Origin: Streptomyces sp. HD
GTDB taxonomy: Bacteria; Actinomycetota; Actinomycetes; Streptomycetales; Streptomycetaceae
Assembly (NCBI RefSeq): GCF_028369295.1
Contig: NZ_JAQMYP010000003.1
Span: 248,001-312,000, forward strand
DNA length: 64,000 nt
Direction: 5' to 3'
Positions 25,339 to 34,800 of this stretch are shown piece by piece. Under the pieces are notes generated by a model, which saw only the letters and a program-made list of their open reading frames with translations, had not been told where the DNA came from and ran no database searches. The position numbers were made by a program, and so were the translations under genes. Numbering within the stretch: the first letter of the stretch is position 1; each line of letters starts with the position of its first letter.

Positions 25339-26355
25339 TTACGACTCCGCCAGGATCTGTCCGACGTACCGTGCCACTGCGCGTACCGCTCCCATCGTTC
25401 CCGGGTAATCCATGCGGGTCGGTCCGACCACGCCGAGCTTGGCTACTGCCTCGCCGCCCGAACCGTAGCCGACCGACACGACAGACGTGGAGTTGAGTCC
25501 CTCATAGGCGTTCTCGTGCCCGATGCGCACGGTCATGCCCGAATCCCCCGCCTCGCCAAGGAGTTTGAGGAGCACGACCTGCTCCTCCAGCGCCTCAAGG
25601 ACGGGGCGGATGGTGAGGGGGAAGTCATGTCCGAAGCGGGTGAGATTGGCGGTGCCGCCGATCATCAGCCGCTCCTCGTTCTCCTCGACGAGCGTCTCCA
25701 GGAGGGTGGAGAGCACGGTCGAGACGGTGCCGCGGTCCTCCTTGTCGAAGGCCTCGGGGAGGTCCTCGACGAGCCGTGGCACATCGCTGAAGCGCCGCCC
25801 CGCGACCTTGCTGTTGAGCCGCGCGCGTAGATCCGCGAGCGAGGCCTCGCCGAAGGGCGCCGGGCAGTCGACCATCCGCTGCTCGACCCGCCCGGTGTCC
25901 GTGATCAGCACGAGCATCACGCGCGCGGGTGCGAGCGAGAGCAACTCGACATGCCGGACGGTGGACCGGGTCAGCGACGGGTACTGCACGACGGCGACCT
26001 GCCGGGTGAGCTGCGCGAGCAGCCGCACGGTCCGCGCCACGACGTCGTCGAGGTCGACGGCGCCGTCGAGGAAGTTCTGGATCGCGCGCCGCTCGGGCGG
26101 GCTCATCGGCTTGACGCCGGCGAGCTTGTCGACGAACAGCCGGTAGCCCTTGTCGGTCGGGATGCGACCGGCGCTGGTGTGCGGCTGTGCGATGTACCCC
26201 TCGTCCTCCAGGGCCGCCATGTCGTTGCGGACGGTCGCCGGGGAGACGCCCAGGCTGTGCCGCTCGGTCAGGGCCTTCGACCCCACCGGCTCCTCGGTCC
26301 CGACGTAGTCCTGGACGATGGCGCGCAATACCTGGAGCCTGCGTTCACTCAGCAA
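25339..26355 (-). CDS. hrcA: Heat-inducible repressor HrcA
   Basis: A 338-residue repressor that binds CIRCE and controls class I heat-shock genes. It has the winged helix ([46 protein letters not shown]), then the GAF-like and dimerisation regions ending [31 protein letters not shown] at 26355 is the start: GGAGGTG (26364-26370) is 8 bp upstream, too close to serve the alternative GTG at 26364, and known actinobacterial HrcA starts at this point. It heads the operon hrcA-dnaJ-nitronate monooxygenase-rsmE. Confidence 0.96.
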   Translation of the reverse strand: MLSERRLQVLRAIVQDYVGTEEPVGSKALTERHSLGVSPATVRNDMAALEDEGYIAQPHTSAGRIPTDKGYRLFVDKLAGVKPMSPPERRAIQNFLDGAVDLDDVVARTVRLLAQLTRQVAVVQYPSLTRSTVRHVELLSLAPARVMLVLITDTGRVEQRMVDCPAPFGEASLADLRARLNSKVAGRRFSDVPRLVEDLPEAFDKEDRGTVSTVLSTLLETLVEENEERLMIGGTANLTRFGHDFPLTIRPVLEALEEQVVLLKLLGEAGDSGMTVRIGHENAYEGLNSTSVVSVGYGSGGEAVAKLGVVGPTRMDYPGTMGAVRAVARYVGQILAES

Positions 26356-26396
26356 CTCGCGCACACCTCCAGAAGTCGTTCCCCTTGACGTTTCGC

Positions 26397-26423
26397 CTGG
26401 CACTCTGTCCGTCCGAGTGCCAG
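26397..26423. promoter_or_regulatory. CIRCE operator
   Basis: CTGGCACTC and GAGTGCCAG form a perfect 9-bp inverted repeat separated by exactly 9 bp. This is the canonical CIRCE layout (consensus TTAGCACTC-N9-GAGTGCTAA). It lies 42 bp upstream of the hrcA start, consistent with autorepression. Confidence 0.95.
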
Positions 26424-26520
26424 CCGTCCCCGGCCCAGTGTACGGCTGTGGGGTACGCCCCGGGCAAGGCCGGTCCCGCACCGCCGTGCCTGACAGTGGT
26501 GTCTTGGTTAGCGTCGCGGT

Positions 26521-27264
26521 ATGACGGTGACTTGGGAAGAGGCGGGGTGGGAGCGGTTGGCGGCCGGGGTCGGGCGGTGCCGGCTCCCGGTGTGGGACTG
26601 CACGGCGGGGCTGGTCGTCGGGGACGGTTCGGCGCTGATCGTCGACGCCGGGTCAAGCCTTGCGGAGGGCGCACGGTTGCGTTCTCAGGCGCAGTGGCTC
26701 GCGGGTCATCGTGTGACTCATCTCGCGCTGACGCACCCCCACTTCGACCATGTCTTCGGGGCCGCGGCGTTCGCGGGTGCGGAGGTGTACGGCCCGGTGG
26801 GCATGGACACGGTGCTCGACGGGCGCCGCGCGCGCGAGGAGCTGCGCGCGGACGCGGTCCGCAACGGCCTGGACCCGGCCGCGGCGGAGGAGGCGGCGGA
26901 CGCCCTGATCCGCCCCCACCACCAGGTCAGCGGCGAGTGGACCCTCGACCTGGGCGGCGGCCGCCAGGTCCTGCTGGCGAACGTGGGCCCGGCCCACACG
27001 GCCCACGACCTGGTCGTACTCGTACCGGGCGGGCTCCCCGGCGATCGGGAGGTGGTCTTCTGCGGCGATCTGGTCGAGGAGTCCGGCGAGCCCCAGGCCG
27101 GCCGCGACGCCGTACCGTCGCACTGGCCGGCCGCCCTGGACCGCCTGCTGGACCTGGGCGGCGAGGACGCGCTGTATGTGCCCGGTCACGGAGCGGTGGT
27201 GGACGCGGAGTTCGTACGACGCCAGCGAGACGTCCTGGCGGCCCGCTTCGGCGTGTCGCGTTGA
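26521..27264 (+). CDS. MBL-fold metallo-hydrolase
   Basis: A 247-residue metallo-beta-lactamase-fold protein. The metal motif is [15 protein letters not shown], preceded by [10 protein letters not shown]. Further ligands are in [25 protein letters not shown] and [10 protein letters not shown]. It is cytosolic, with no signal peptide. The ATG at 26521 has no ribosome site and follows a CTGACA/TTAGCGT promoter-like pair, so translation may be leaderless. It is divergent from hrcA across the CIRCE element. The substrate is unknown. Confidence 0.88.
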   Translation: MTVTWEEAGWERLAAGVGRCRLPVWDCTAGLVVGDGSALIVDAGSSLAEGARLRSQAQWLAGHRVTHLALTHPHFDHVFGAAAFAGAEVYGPVGMDTVLDGRRAREELRADAVRNGLDPAAAEEAADALIRPHHQVSGEWTLDLGGGRQVLLANVGPAHTAHDLVVLVPGGLPGDREVVFCGDLVEESGEPQAGRDAVPSHWPAALDRLLDLGGEDALYVPGHGAVVDAEFVRRQRDVLAARFGVSR

Positions 27265-27306
27265 ACCGTGCTCCTTGACCGGGGCGCTTCTCCTATCGTC
27301 ATCCGA

Positions 27307-28116
27307 ATGCGCCAGTACTCCCCGGACCTGACCCCGCCCTGGAAGAAGCCCAAGCCCGTCCCCGAGGTCCCGGCGGAGCCGGGCCTGGTGGTGGAGGAGC
27401 CGGGCACGGGTTTCTGTGGCGCGGTGATCCGCTGCGAGGCGGGCACGGTCACCCTGGAGGACCGCTTCGGCAAGCACCGCGTGTTCCCGCTGGAGCCGCG
27501 CGGCTTCCTGCTGGAGGGCAAGGTGGTGACCCTGGTCCGCCCCTCGTCCTCGGCTCCCGTACGCCCCACCCGCACGGCGTCCGGTTCGCTCGCCGTCCCG
27601 AACGCGCGCGCACGTGTGGCCCGCGCCGGCCGTATCTACGTGGAGGGCCGGCACGACGCCGAGCTGGTCGAGCGGGTGTGGGGCGACGACCTGCGCATCG
27701 AGGGCGTGGTCGTGGAGTACCTGGAGGGCGTCGACGACCTCCCGTCGATCGTGGCCGATTTCGCACCGGGCCCGGATGCCCGACTGGGCGTCCTGGTGGA
27801 CCACCTGGTGCCCGGCACCAAGGAGTGGCGCATCGCGGAGTCGGTGACGAGCGAGCACGCCCTGGTGGTGGGCCACCCGTACATCGACATCTGGGAGGCG
27901 GTGAAGCCGTCGTCCCTGGGCATCGAGGCATGGCCCCGGATCCCGCACGGCCAGGACTGGAAGACGGGGGTGTGCCGGGCGCTGGGGTGGCCGGAAAACA
28001 CCGGTGCGGCCTGGCAGGGGATCTTGTCGCGGGTGCGGTCCTACAAGGACCTGGAGCCGGAGTTGCTGGGGCGCGTGGAGGAGCTGATCGACTTCGTCAC
28101 GGGCGGCGGGGCCTGA
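27307..28116 (+). CDS. DUF3097 family protein
   Basis: A 269-residue protein conserved in actinobacteria (DUF3097 by recollection). It starts MRQYSPDLTPPWKKPKPVPEVPAEPG and contains GRIYVEGRHDAELVERVWGDDLRIEGVVVEYLEGVDDL, a Toprim-like pattern with acidic residues in GRHDAELVE and the LGVLVDHLVPGTKEWRI strand. A nuclease- or primase-like active site is possible but unproven. The ATG at 27307 matches family starts; the frame is open to 27268. It is 42 bp downstream of the MBL gene. Confidence 0.8.
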   Translation: MRQYSPDLTPPWKKPKPVPEVPAEPGLVVEEPGTGFCGAVIRCEAGTVTLEDRFGKHRVFPLEPRGFLLEGKVVTLVRPSSSAPVRPTRTASGSLAVPNARARVARAGRIYVEGRHDAELVERVWGDDLRIEGVVVEYLEGVDDLPSIVADFAPGPDARLGVLVDHLVPGTKEWRIAESVTSEHALVVGHPYIDIWEAVKPSSLGIEAWPRIPHGQDWKTGVCRALGWPENTGAAWQGILSRVRSYKDLEPELLGRVEELIDFVTGGGA

Positions 28117-28166
28117 CGGTGGGCAGAACGCGGTGCGCCATGATCGGGCGCACCTGCTCCACCCGC

Positions 28167-28229
28167 CCCGAGTGACCCGAGTGACCCGAGTGACCCGAGT
28201 GACCCGGGTGACCCGGGTGACCCGGGTGA
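28167..28229. repeat. Seven 9-bp tandem repeats
   Basis: Four copies of CCCGAGTGA are followed by three of CCCGGGTGA without interruption. They lie between the convergent DUF3097 and hemW genes, the last copy ending immediately before the hemW stop codon. The unit is not self-complementary, so this is not a hairpin terminator. Confidence 0.9.
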
Positions 28230-29462
28230 TCAGTCCACCAGGTCCCTGACCACCGCGTCCGCCAGCAACCGCCCCCGCAGCGTCAGCACCGCACGCCCCT
28301 GCGCATACGGCCCCTCCTGGAGCAGCCCTTCCGCCAGGGCCCGGCGCGACGCCGCGAGCCCCTCCGGCCGCAGCAGCTCCAGCGGTGCCCCCTCCCGCAG
28401 CCTCAGCTCCAGCAGGATGCGCTCCACCCTGCGGTCCTCGTCCGAGAGGAGCTCGCGCCCGGCGCCCGGCGACCGTCCCGCGGCCAGGGCCGCCGCGTAC
28501 GCGCCGGGGTGCTTCACGTTCCACCAGCGGACCCCGCCGACGTGGGAGTGCGCTCCCGGTCCCGCGCCCCACCAGTCGGCGCCCCGCCAGTACAGCTCGT
28601 TGTGCAGGCAGCGGGCGGCCTGCGAGGTGGCCCAGTTGGAGACCTCGTACCAGTCGAAGCCCGCCTCGGAGAGGACCGACTCCGCGATCAGGTAGCGGTC
28701 GGCGTGGACGTCGTCGTCCGTCATCGGGACCTCGCCCCGGCGGATACGACGGGCCAGCTGGGTGCCCTCCTCGACGATCAGGGCGTACGCGGACACATGG
28801 TCCGGCCCGGCACCGATCGCCGCCTCCAGCGAGGCCCGCCAGTCGTCGTCCGACTCCCCGGGGGTGCCGTAGATCAGGTCCAGGTTCACATGCTCGAAGC
28901 CCGCAGCGCGGGCCTCGGCGACGCAGGCCTCGGGGCGGCCCGGGGTGTGCGTGCGGTCCAGGATCCTCAGCACGTGCTGTTTCGCGCTCTGCATGCCGAA
29001 GGAGATCCGGTTGAAGCCGCCCTCGCGGAGCGTGGCCAGATATGCCGGGTCGACCGACTCCGGGTTCGCCTCGGTGGTGATCTCCGCGTCCGGGGCCAGT
29101 CCGAACTCGTCGCGGATCGCCCCCAGCATCCGTACGAGATCGTCGGCGGCCAGCAGCGTCGGCGTACCGCCGCCCACGAAGACCGTGCGGACCTCGCGCG
29201 GGTCGTCGCCGAGGGTCTTGCGGGCCAGGCGGATCTCGTCGGTCAGCGTCTCGGCGTAGTTGTCGCGGGACGCCAGCACTCCGCCGGTGCCGCGCAGCTC
29301 GGTCGCCGTGTAGGTGTTGAAGTCGCAGTAGCCGCAGCGGGTCGCGCAGTACGGGACGTGCAGGTAGAAGCCGAGGGGGCGGTCGGCGGACCCGGCGAGC
29401 GCGGACGCCGGGAGAGCGCCGTCGTCGGGGACGGGCTCGCCGTCGGGGAGTGCGGAGGGCAT
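28230..29462 (-). CDS. hemW: HemW-like radical SAM protein (heme chaperone)
   Basis: A 410-residue radical S-adenosylmethionine protein, formerly called HemN-like coproporphyrinogen oxidase. The 4Fe-4S motif is FYLHVPYCATRCGYCDFNTYT (CxxxCxxC). The SAM-binding FVGGGTPTLL and the barrel motifs EITTEANPES and RISFGMQS follow, then the HemW C-terminal winged domain. It lacks the extra N-terminal residues and fourth Cys of true HemN, so a heme-transfer role is preferred. ATG 29462 is chosen; 29471 is possible. The upstream region is repetitive (29473-29545). Confidence 0.92.
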   Translation of the reverse strand: MPSALPDGEPVPDDGALPASALAGSADRPLGFYLHVPYCATRCGYCDFNTYTATELRGTGGVLASRDNYAETLTDEIRLARKTLGDDPREVRTVFVGGGTPTLLAADDLVRMLGAIRDEFGLAPDAEITTEANPESVDPAYLATLREGGFNRISFGMQSAKQHVLRILDRTHTPGRPEACVAEARAAGFEHVNLDLIYGTPGESDDDWRASLEAAIGAGPDHVSAYALIVEEGTQLARRIRRGEVPMTDDDVHADRYLIAESVLSEAGFDWYEVSNWATSQAARCLHNELYWRGADWWGAGPGAHSHVGGVRWWNVKHPGAYAAALAAGRSPGAGRELLSDEDRRVERILLELRLREGAPLELLRPEGLAASRRALAEGLLQEGPYAQGRAVLTLRGRLLADAVVRDLVD

Positions 29463-29472
29463 GGGTTCCATT

Positions 29473-29545
29473 GTCCAGCACGCGCGTGTATGTCCAGCAC
29501 GCGTGTCCAGCACGCGCGTGTATGTCCAGCACGCGCGCGTGCCGC
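29473..29545. repeat. GTCCAGCACGCG repeat cluster with alternating purine-pyrimidine tracts
   Basis: GTCCAGCACGCG occurs four times, at 29473, 29492, 29505 and 29524. The spacing 19-13-19 implies a 32-bp unit duplicated once. Each copy runs into alternating purine-pyrimidine sequence such as GCACGCGCGTGTATG. The last copy contains GCACGCGCGCGTGC, a perfect palindrome. The cluster lies just upstream of hemW. Confidence 0.85.
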
Positions 29546-29555
29546 CCCGAAACCG

Positions 29556-31760
29556 CTACTCGGCCTGCAGCACCAGCAACGCCAGATCGTCCTCCGGCGG
29601 ACGGCCGCCGAACTCGTGGACCAGCCTGCGGATCCGCTCCGCGATCAGCTGGGCGTTCAGCCCCGCGCACCCGGCGAGCGCGTTCGCGAGGCCGTCGCCG
29701 TCGTCGAACTGGCGGGTGCCGCTGCGCCGCTCGGTCACCCCGTCGGTCACGCACAGCAGGGTGTCGCCCGAGCGCAGCTCGAAGGTCTCGCTGGTGTACG
29801 TCGCGTCCTCGACGACCCCGAGGATGGTCTGCGGCTCCGCGGCGGTGTGCACCTCGCCGCCCGCGCCCAGCAGCAACGGCAGCGGGTGCCCGGCGGAGGC
29901 GAGGGTGCAGCGCAGACCGCCCTCGAAGGGCGTGAGTTCGCCGTACAGCAGGGACAGGAACCGGGGGGTCTGCGGGCCGTCACCGGGCGCGACCGGGCCG
30001 GCCAGGGCGCGGGCGGCGGCGTCGGCGGCCTCCGTGGCGTCGTCCAGGAGGAGCTGGTTGAGGCGGTCGAGGACGTCGGCGACCCGGTAGCCCTCACGGG
30101 CGAGGAGCCGCAGCCAGGGGCGTGCGATGCCGATCACGACGGCCGCCTCGGGGCCCTTGCCCTGGACGTCGCCGATGGCGAAGCACCAGCGGCCGTCGCC
30201 GGCCGGGAACAGGTCGTAGAAGTCGCCGCTCGGCCCGCCCTTGTCGCACGGTTCGTACACCAGCGCGCTGGCCACCCCGGGGATCTCCGCGACCGCGCCG
30301 GGCAGCAGCCCGCGCTGCAGGACCCGGCTGATGGTGGCCTGCCGGGCGTACTGGCGGGCCGCGCCGATGGCGAGGGCCACCCTGCGACTGAGGTCCTCCA
30401 CGAGCCCGGTGACCTCGTCGGGGAAGCGGTCGAGGCCGGCCCGGCCGATGACCAGCGTGCCCAGCGGGTGGCCGCCGGCGATCAGGCGGTACGCCAACGC
30501 GGCGCCGTGCAGCCCGCGCTCGCCGAGCGCCGCACCGGGCGGCCAGGGATAGGGGGCGGGACCGGTGCGGTGGCTGTGGGCCGACTGCGGCGGCTCCTTC
30601 TCCAGGGCGCGGCGGAGTTCCTCGATGAGGTTCTCGGAGCCGTGCCAGACGCGGGCCAGCCGGGGCCCGGCGCCCGCGGTGCCGTCCACCGGACGGCCTC
30701 CCCCGCCGCCGGCCTCACCGGACCGGGGGTACCCCCAGCGCCCGGCGACCTCGTCCTCCAGCCACACCGCGCACCAGTCCGCCAGCCGCGGCACGATCAG
30801 CTGGCCGGCGAGGGCTGCGACCAGGTTCTCGTCGAGCTGCCCGGCGAGCAGGTCGGAGGCCTCGGCGAGGAAGGACAGGGCACCCCGGTTGAGCCAGTCC
30901 CGCTCCCGCTCGGGGCGGCGGGGATACGCCGAGTGGTTCGTGTAGTCCGCGTAGTCCTGGTACCCCGGCCGATGCCCCGGTTCCTCGGGGTCCCCGTGCC
31001 CGACCGGGGCCGCGGTCCGGGGCCCCGCCCCCGCCCCGTCGATCGGAGCCGAGGGCTGCCCCTGATCGGATGAAGCCGCGGGATCCCCCCGATCGAGCGA
31101 AGCATCGAGTGCGGCCGAGGGCGAAGGGGCGGCCGGAAGCTGGGCCGGCGGCTCCGGTGCGAGGATCTCCGCGACCCGCAACCCCCGCTCCAGCGCCTGC
31201 TCTTCGGCGTACGCCTCGATGTCGTCCCTGGAAGCCAGGGGGTCCTCGGCGGGCAGCCGCGCCCACACGATCTTGGCCCCGGTGCGGTAGGTGACGCCCC
31301 AGGACTCGGCGAGCCGGGACACCAGTCGCAGTCCGCGGCCGTACTCCGGGGTCTCGTACGGCGACTCGACCTCGCCGCCGCGCGGGGCGCGCGAGGGGTG
31401 GTGGTCCAGGACCTCGACGAGGAGGGCTCCGGTGTCCTCCTCCAGCCGGCAGGTGAGCTCGACATCGGTACCGGCGTGTACGACGGCGTTGGTGACGAGT
31501 TCGCTGACGGCCACGACCGCGTCGTCGATGAGGCGGTCGCTGAGGCATTCGGCGCCGGGGAGCCCGGAGGTGGCCCATTCGGTGAGGGCGGAGCGCACGA
31601 GGGAGCGGGCGGAGCCCGGGGAGAGAGGGCTGCCGGGGAGGGTGGTGCGGGCTTCGGGACGCGGGCGCGCGTCGTGGTCCGCGCGCAGGCGTGTGCCCCC
31701 GTGCGCAGGCGCATCAGAGGCACGGGTGACGGTCACCCGTTGCACCGGAATGGCCCCCAT
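29556..31760 (-). CDS. SpoIIE-type PP2C phosphatase with RsbW-like ATPase domain
   Basis: A 734-residue cytosolic signalling protein. Residues about 45-170 form a HATPase_c_2 (RsbW-like serine kinase) domain with DDAVVAVSELVTNAVVHAGTDV (N box) and GRGLRLVSRLAESWGV (G box). A proline-rich linker (about 195-275) follows. A GAF-like region (about 290-490) precedes the SpoIIE PP2C phosphatase (about 500-734) with SGDFYDLFP, AIGDVQGKGPEAA and RPPEDDLALLVLQ. Carrying both kinase-fold and phosphatase modules suggests partner switching with STAS-domain antagonists. GGGGAG precedes ATG 31760. It is divergent from the HAMP-repeat kinase. Confidence 0.9.
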   Translation of the reverse strand: MGAIPVQRVTVTRASDAPAHGGTRLRADHDARPRPEARTTLPGSPLSPGSARSLVRSALTEWATSGLPGAECLSDRLIDDAVVAVSELVTNAVVHAGTDVELTCRLEEDTGALLVEVLDHHPSRAPRGGEVESPYETPEYGRGLRLVSRLAESWGVTYRTGAKIVWARLPAEDPLASRDDIEAYAEEQALERGLRVAEILAPEPPAQLPAAPSPSAALDASLDRGDPAASSDQGQPSAPIDGAGAGPRTAAPVGHGDPEEPGHRPGYQDYADYTNHSAYPRRPERERDWLNRGALSFLAEASDLLAGQLDENLVAALAGQLIVPRLADWCAVWLEDEVAGRWGYPRSGEAGGGGGRPVDGTAGAGPRLARVWHGSENLIEELRRALEKEPPQSAHSHRTGPAPYPWPPGAALGERGLHGAALAYRLIAGGHPLGTLVIGRAGLDRFPDEVTGLVEDLSRRVALAIGAARQYARQATISRVLQRGLLPGAVAEIPGVASALVYEPCDKGGPSGDFYDLFPAGDGRWCFAIGDVQGKGPEAAVVIGIARPWLRLLAREGYRVADVLDRLNQLLLDDATEAADAAARALAGPVAPGDGPQTPRFLSLLYGELTPFEGGLRCTLASAGHPLPLLLGAGGEVHTAAEPQTILGVVEDATYTSETFELRSGDTLLCVTDGVTERRSGTRQFDDGDGLANALAGCAGLNAQLIAERIRRLVHEFGGRPPEDDLALLVLQAE

Positions 31761-31862
31761 GGACAGCTCCCCGAACGGTTCGGACGAATACGCCTCGGTC
31801 GACGCCGACAGAGTGACAGACTGGCCACGCCCATAAGCACCGAGTTACCGAAGTGGGCCGCC

Positions 31863-34800
31863 ATGAGTGAGAACCGTGCTACGCGTGTGCTCGAAGACGG
31901 ACAGAAAGACGGTCAAATTCGAGCATCGGAACTACGCCCGCTGCTCGCCGCGATGACCGCGGCCCGCGACGGCGACTTCCGCCGCCTCCCGGAGACCGGC
32001 GAGGGAGTGGTGGCTGAGCTGACCGCGGTCTTCAACCAGATCATGGACCGCAGCACCCACTTCAACGGCGAGATGCAGCGGGTGAAACGGGAGTTGGTGC
32101 GGCACGGCCGACTCGACGAGCGGCTCTCGGCGAGCCCGGGTCAGGGCGACTGGACGACCCGCGTCAACGACGTCAACCATGTGCTCGACGCCCTGGTGGC
32201 CCCGGCGGCGAACGCGACGCGTGTCCTGGACGCGGTGGCGGGCGGCGACCTGACCCAGCGCGTCGATCTGCACGACGGCAGCCGCCAGTTACGCGGTGAC
32301 CTGCGCCGTCTGGGCCGGGCCGTGAACAAGATGGTCGACCAGCTCTCCCTGTTCACCGGCGAGGTCACCCGTGTCGCCCGCGAGGTCGGCACCGAGGGCC
32401 GGCTCGGCGGCCGGGCCAAGGTGCAGGGGCTGTCCGGCAGTTGGCGGGACGTGACCGAGGCGGTCAACACGATGGCGTCCCGGCTGACCGCCCAGGTGCG
32501 CGACATCGCCCTGGTGACCACGGCCGTGGCCCGCGGCGACCTGACCCGCACGGTCACCGTCGAGGCGACCGGCGAGCTGCTCGAACTCAAGCTGACCGTC
32601 AACACGATGGTCGACCAGCTCTCCGCCTTCGCCGACGAGGTGACGAGGGTCGCCCGCGAGGTGGGCACCGAAGGACAGCTGGGCGGGCGCGCCCAGGTAC
32701 GCGGCGTCAGCGGCGTGTGGAAGGACCTCACCGACAACGTCAACTTCATGGCGTCGAACCTGACGTCCCAGGTCCGCAACATCGCCCAGGTCACCACCGC
32801 CGTCGCCAACGGCGACCTGAGTCAGAAGATCACCGTCGACGCCCAGGGCGAGATCCTCGAACTCAAGTCGACCATCAACACGATGGTGGACCAGCTCTCC
32901 GCCTTCGCCGACGAGGTCACCCGCGTCGCCCGCGAGGTCGGCACCGAGGGCAACCTCGGCGGGCGCGCCCAGGTACGTGGCGTCAGCGGCGTATGGAAGG
33001 ACCTCACCGACAACGTCAACTTCATGGCGGACAACCTGACCTCCCAGGTCCGCAACATCGCGCTCGTCTCCACCGCCGTGGCCCAGGGCGACCTCGGCAA
33101 GAAGATCACGGTGGAGGCGAAGGGCGAGATCCTGGAGCTGAAGTCGACCATCAACACGATGGTGGACCAGCTCTCCGCCTTCGCCGACGAGGTCACCCGC
33201 GTCGCCCGCGAGGTCGGCACCGAGGGCAACCTCGGCGGGCAGGCCCAGGTACGCGGCGTCAGCGGCGTGTGGAAGGACCTCACCGACAACGTCAACTTCA
33301 TGGCGCTGAACCTGACGTCCCAGGTCCGCAACATCGCCCAGGTCACCACCGCCGTCGCCAACGGCGACCTCTCCAAGAAGATCACCGTGGACGCCCGCGG
33401 CGAGATCCTCGAACTCAAGGACACCGTCAACACGATGGTGCAGCAGCTGCGCGCCTTCGCCGACGAGGTCACCCGCGTGGCCCGCGAGGTCGGCACCGAC
33501 GGCCGGCTCGGCGGCCGGGCGCAGGTGCTGGGCGTCTCCGGGGTCTGGCGGGACCTGACCGACAACGTCAACTACATGGCCGACAACCTCACCTCACAGG
33601 TCCGCAACATCGCCCAGGTCACCACCGCCGTCGCCAACGGCGACCTCTCCAAGAAGATCGACGTGGACGCGCGCGGCGAGATCCTGGAGCTGAAGACCGC
33701 CATCAACACGATGGTCGACACCCTCTCCTCCTTCTCCTCCGAGGTCACCCGCGTGGCCCGCGAGGTCGGCTCCGAGGGCCAACTCGGCGGCCAGGCCCGG
33801 GTGGAGGGCGTGTACGGCACCTGGAAGCGCCTGACGACGAATGTGAACGAACTCGCGTCGAACCTCACCACCCAGGTCCGCGCGATCGCCGAGGTCGCCT
33901 CCGCGGTGGCCCAGGGCGACATGTCCCGCTCGATCACGGTCGAGACACAGGGCGAGGTCGCCGAGCTGAAGGACAACATCAACCTGATGGTGGCCAACCT
34001 GCGCGAGACGACCCGCGCCAAGGACTGGCTGGAGTCCAACCTGGCCCGCCTGGCCGCCCTGATGCAGGGCCACCGCGACCTGATGGAGGTCGCCGACCTG
34101 CTGCTGCGCGAGCTGACGCCGCTGGTGAACGCCCAGTACGGCGCTTTCTTCCTGGCCGACCCGAACGAGGAGAGCGCCGCGCTGCGCACCACCATGCCGG
34201 CGAAGGGGCTCGCGTTCATCGCCGGGTACGGCTCGGCGCAGGGCACGACCATCGAGACGGGCGGTCTGCCGGTGCACGGGCTCGTACAGCAGGCGGCCCG
34301 GGAGAAGAAGCGGATCCTCGTCGAGGAGGCCCCGCCGGACTACATCAAGATCAACAGCGGGCTCGGTGAGGCGGCGCCGACCAGCGTCGTCATCATCCCG
34401 ATCCTCTTCGAGGACAAGCTCCTCGGCGTGATCGAGCTGGCCTCCTTCTCCCGCTTCTCCGACGTCCACCTGGCGTTCTTCGACCAGTTCGTGAACACCA
34501 TCGCCGTCGCGATCAACACGATCATCGCCAACTCCCGTACGGAGTCCCTGCTCGGCGAGTCCCAGCGCCTGGCCATGCAGCTCCAGGAGCGCTCGGACGA
34601 ACTCCAGATGCAGCAGGCGGAGTTGCAGCGCTCCAACGCCGAACTGGAGGAGAAGGCGGCCCTGCTGGCGACGTCGTCGCAGTACAAGTCGGAGTTCCTG
34701 GCGAACATGTCGCACGAACTCCGAACCCCCCTGAACTCCCTGCTGATCCTTGCTCGTCTGCTCTCCGACAACCCGGACGGCCACCTCTCCGACCAGGAGG

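Noticed and set aside
28141-28229. CRISPR-like array from the short repeats
   Set aside because: The repeats are 9 bp and contiguous, without spacers, and no cas gene is present in the window.
26653-29754. A 1033-codon open frame on the minus strand
   Set aside because: It runs antisense to two real genes and out of frame with hemW, and includes the 9-bp repeats as a Thr-Arg-Val string. No family pattern is seen.
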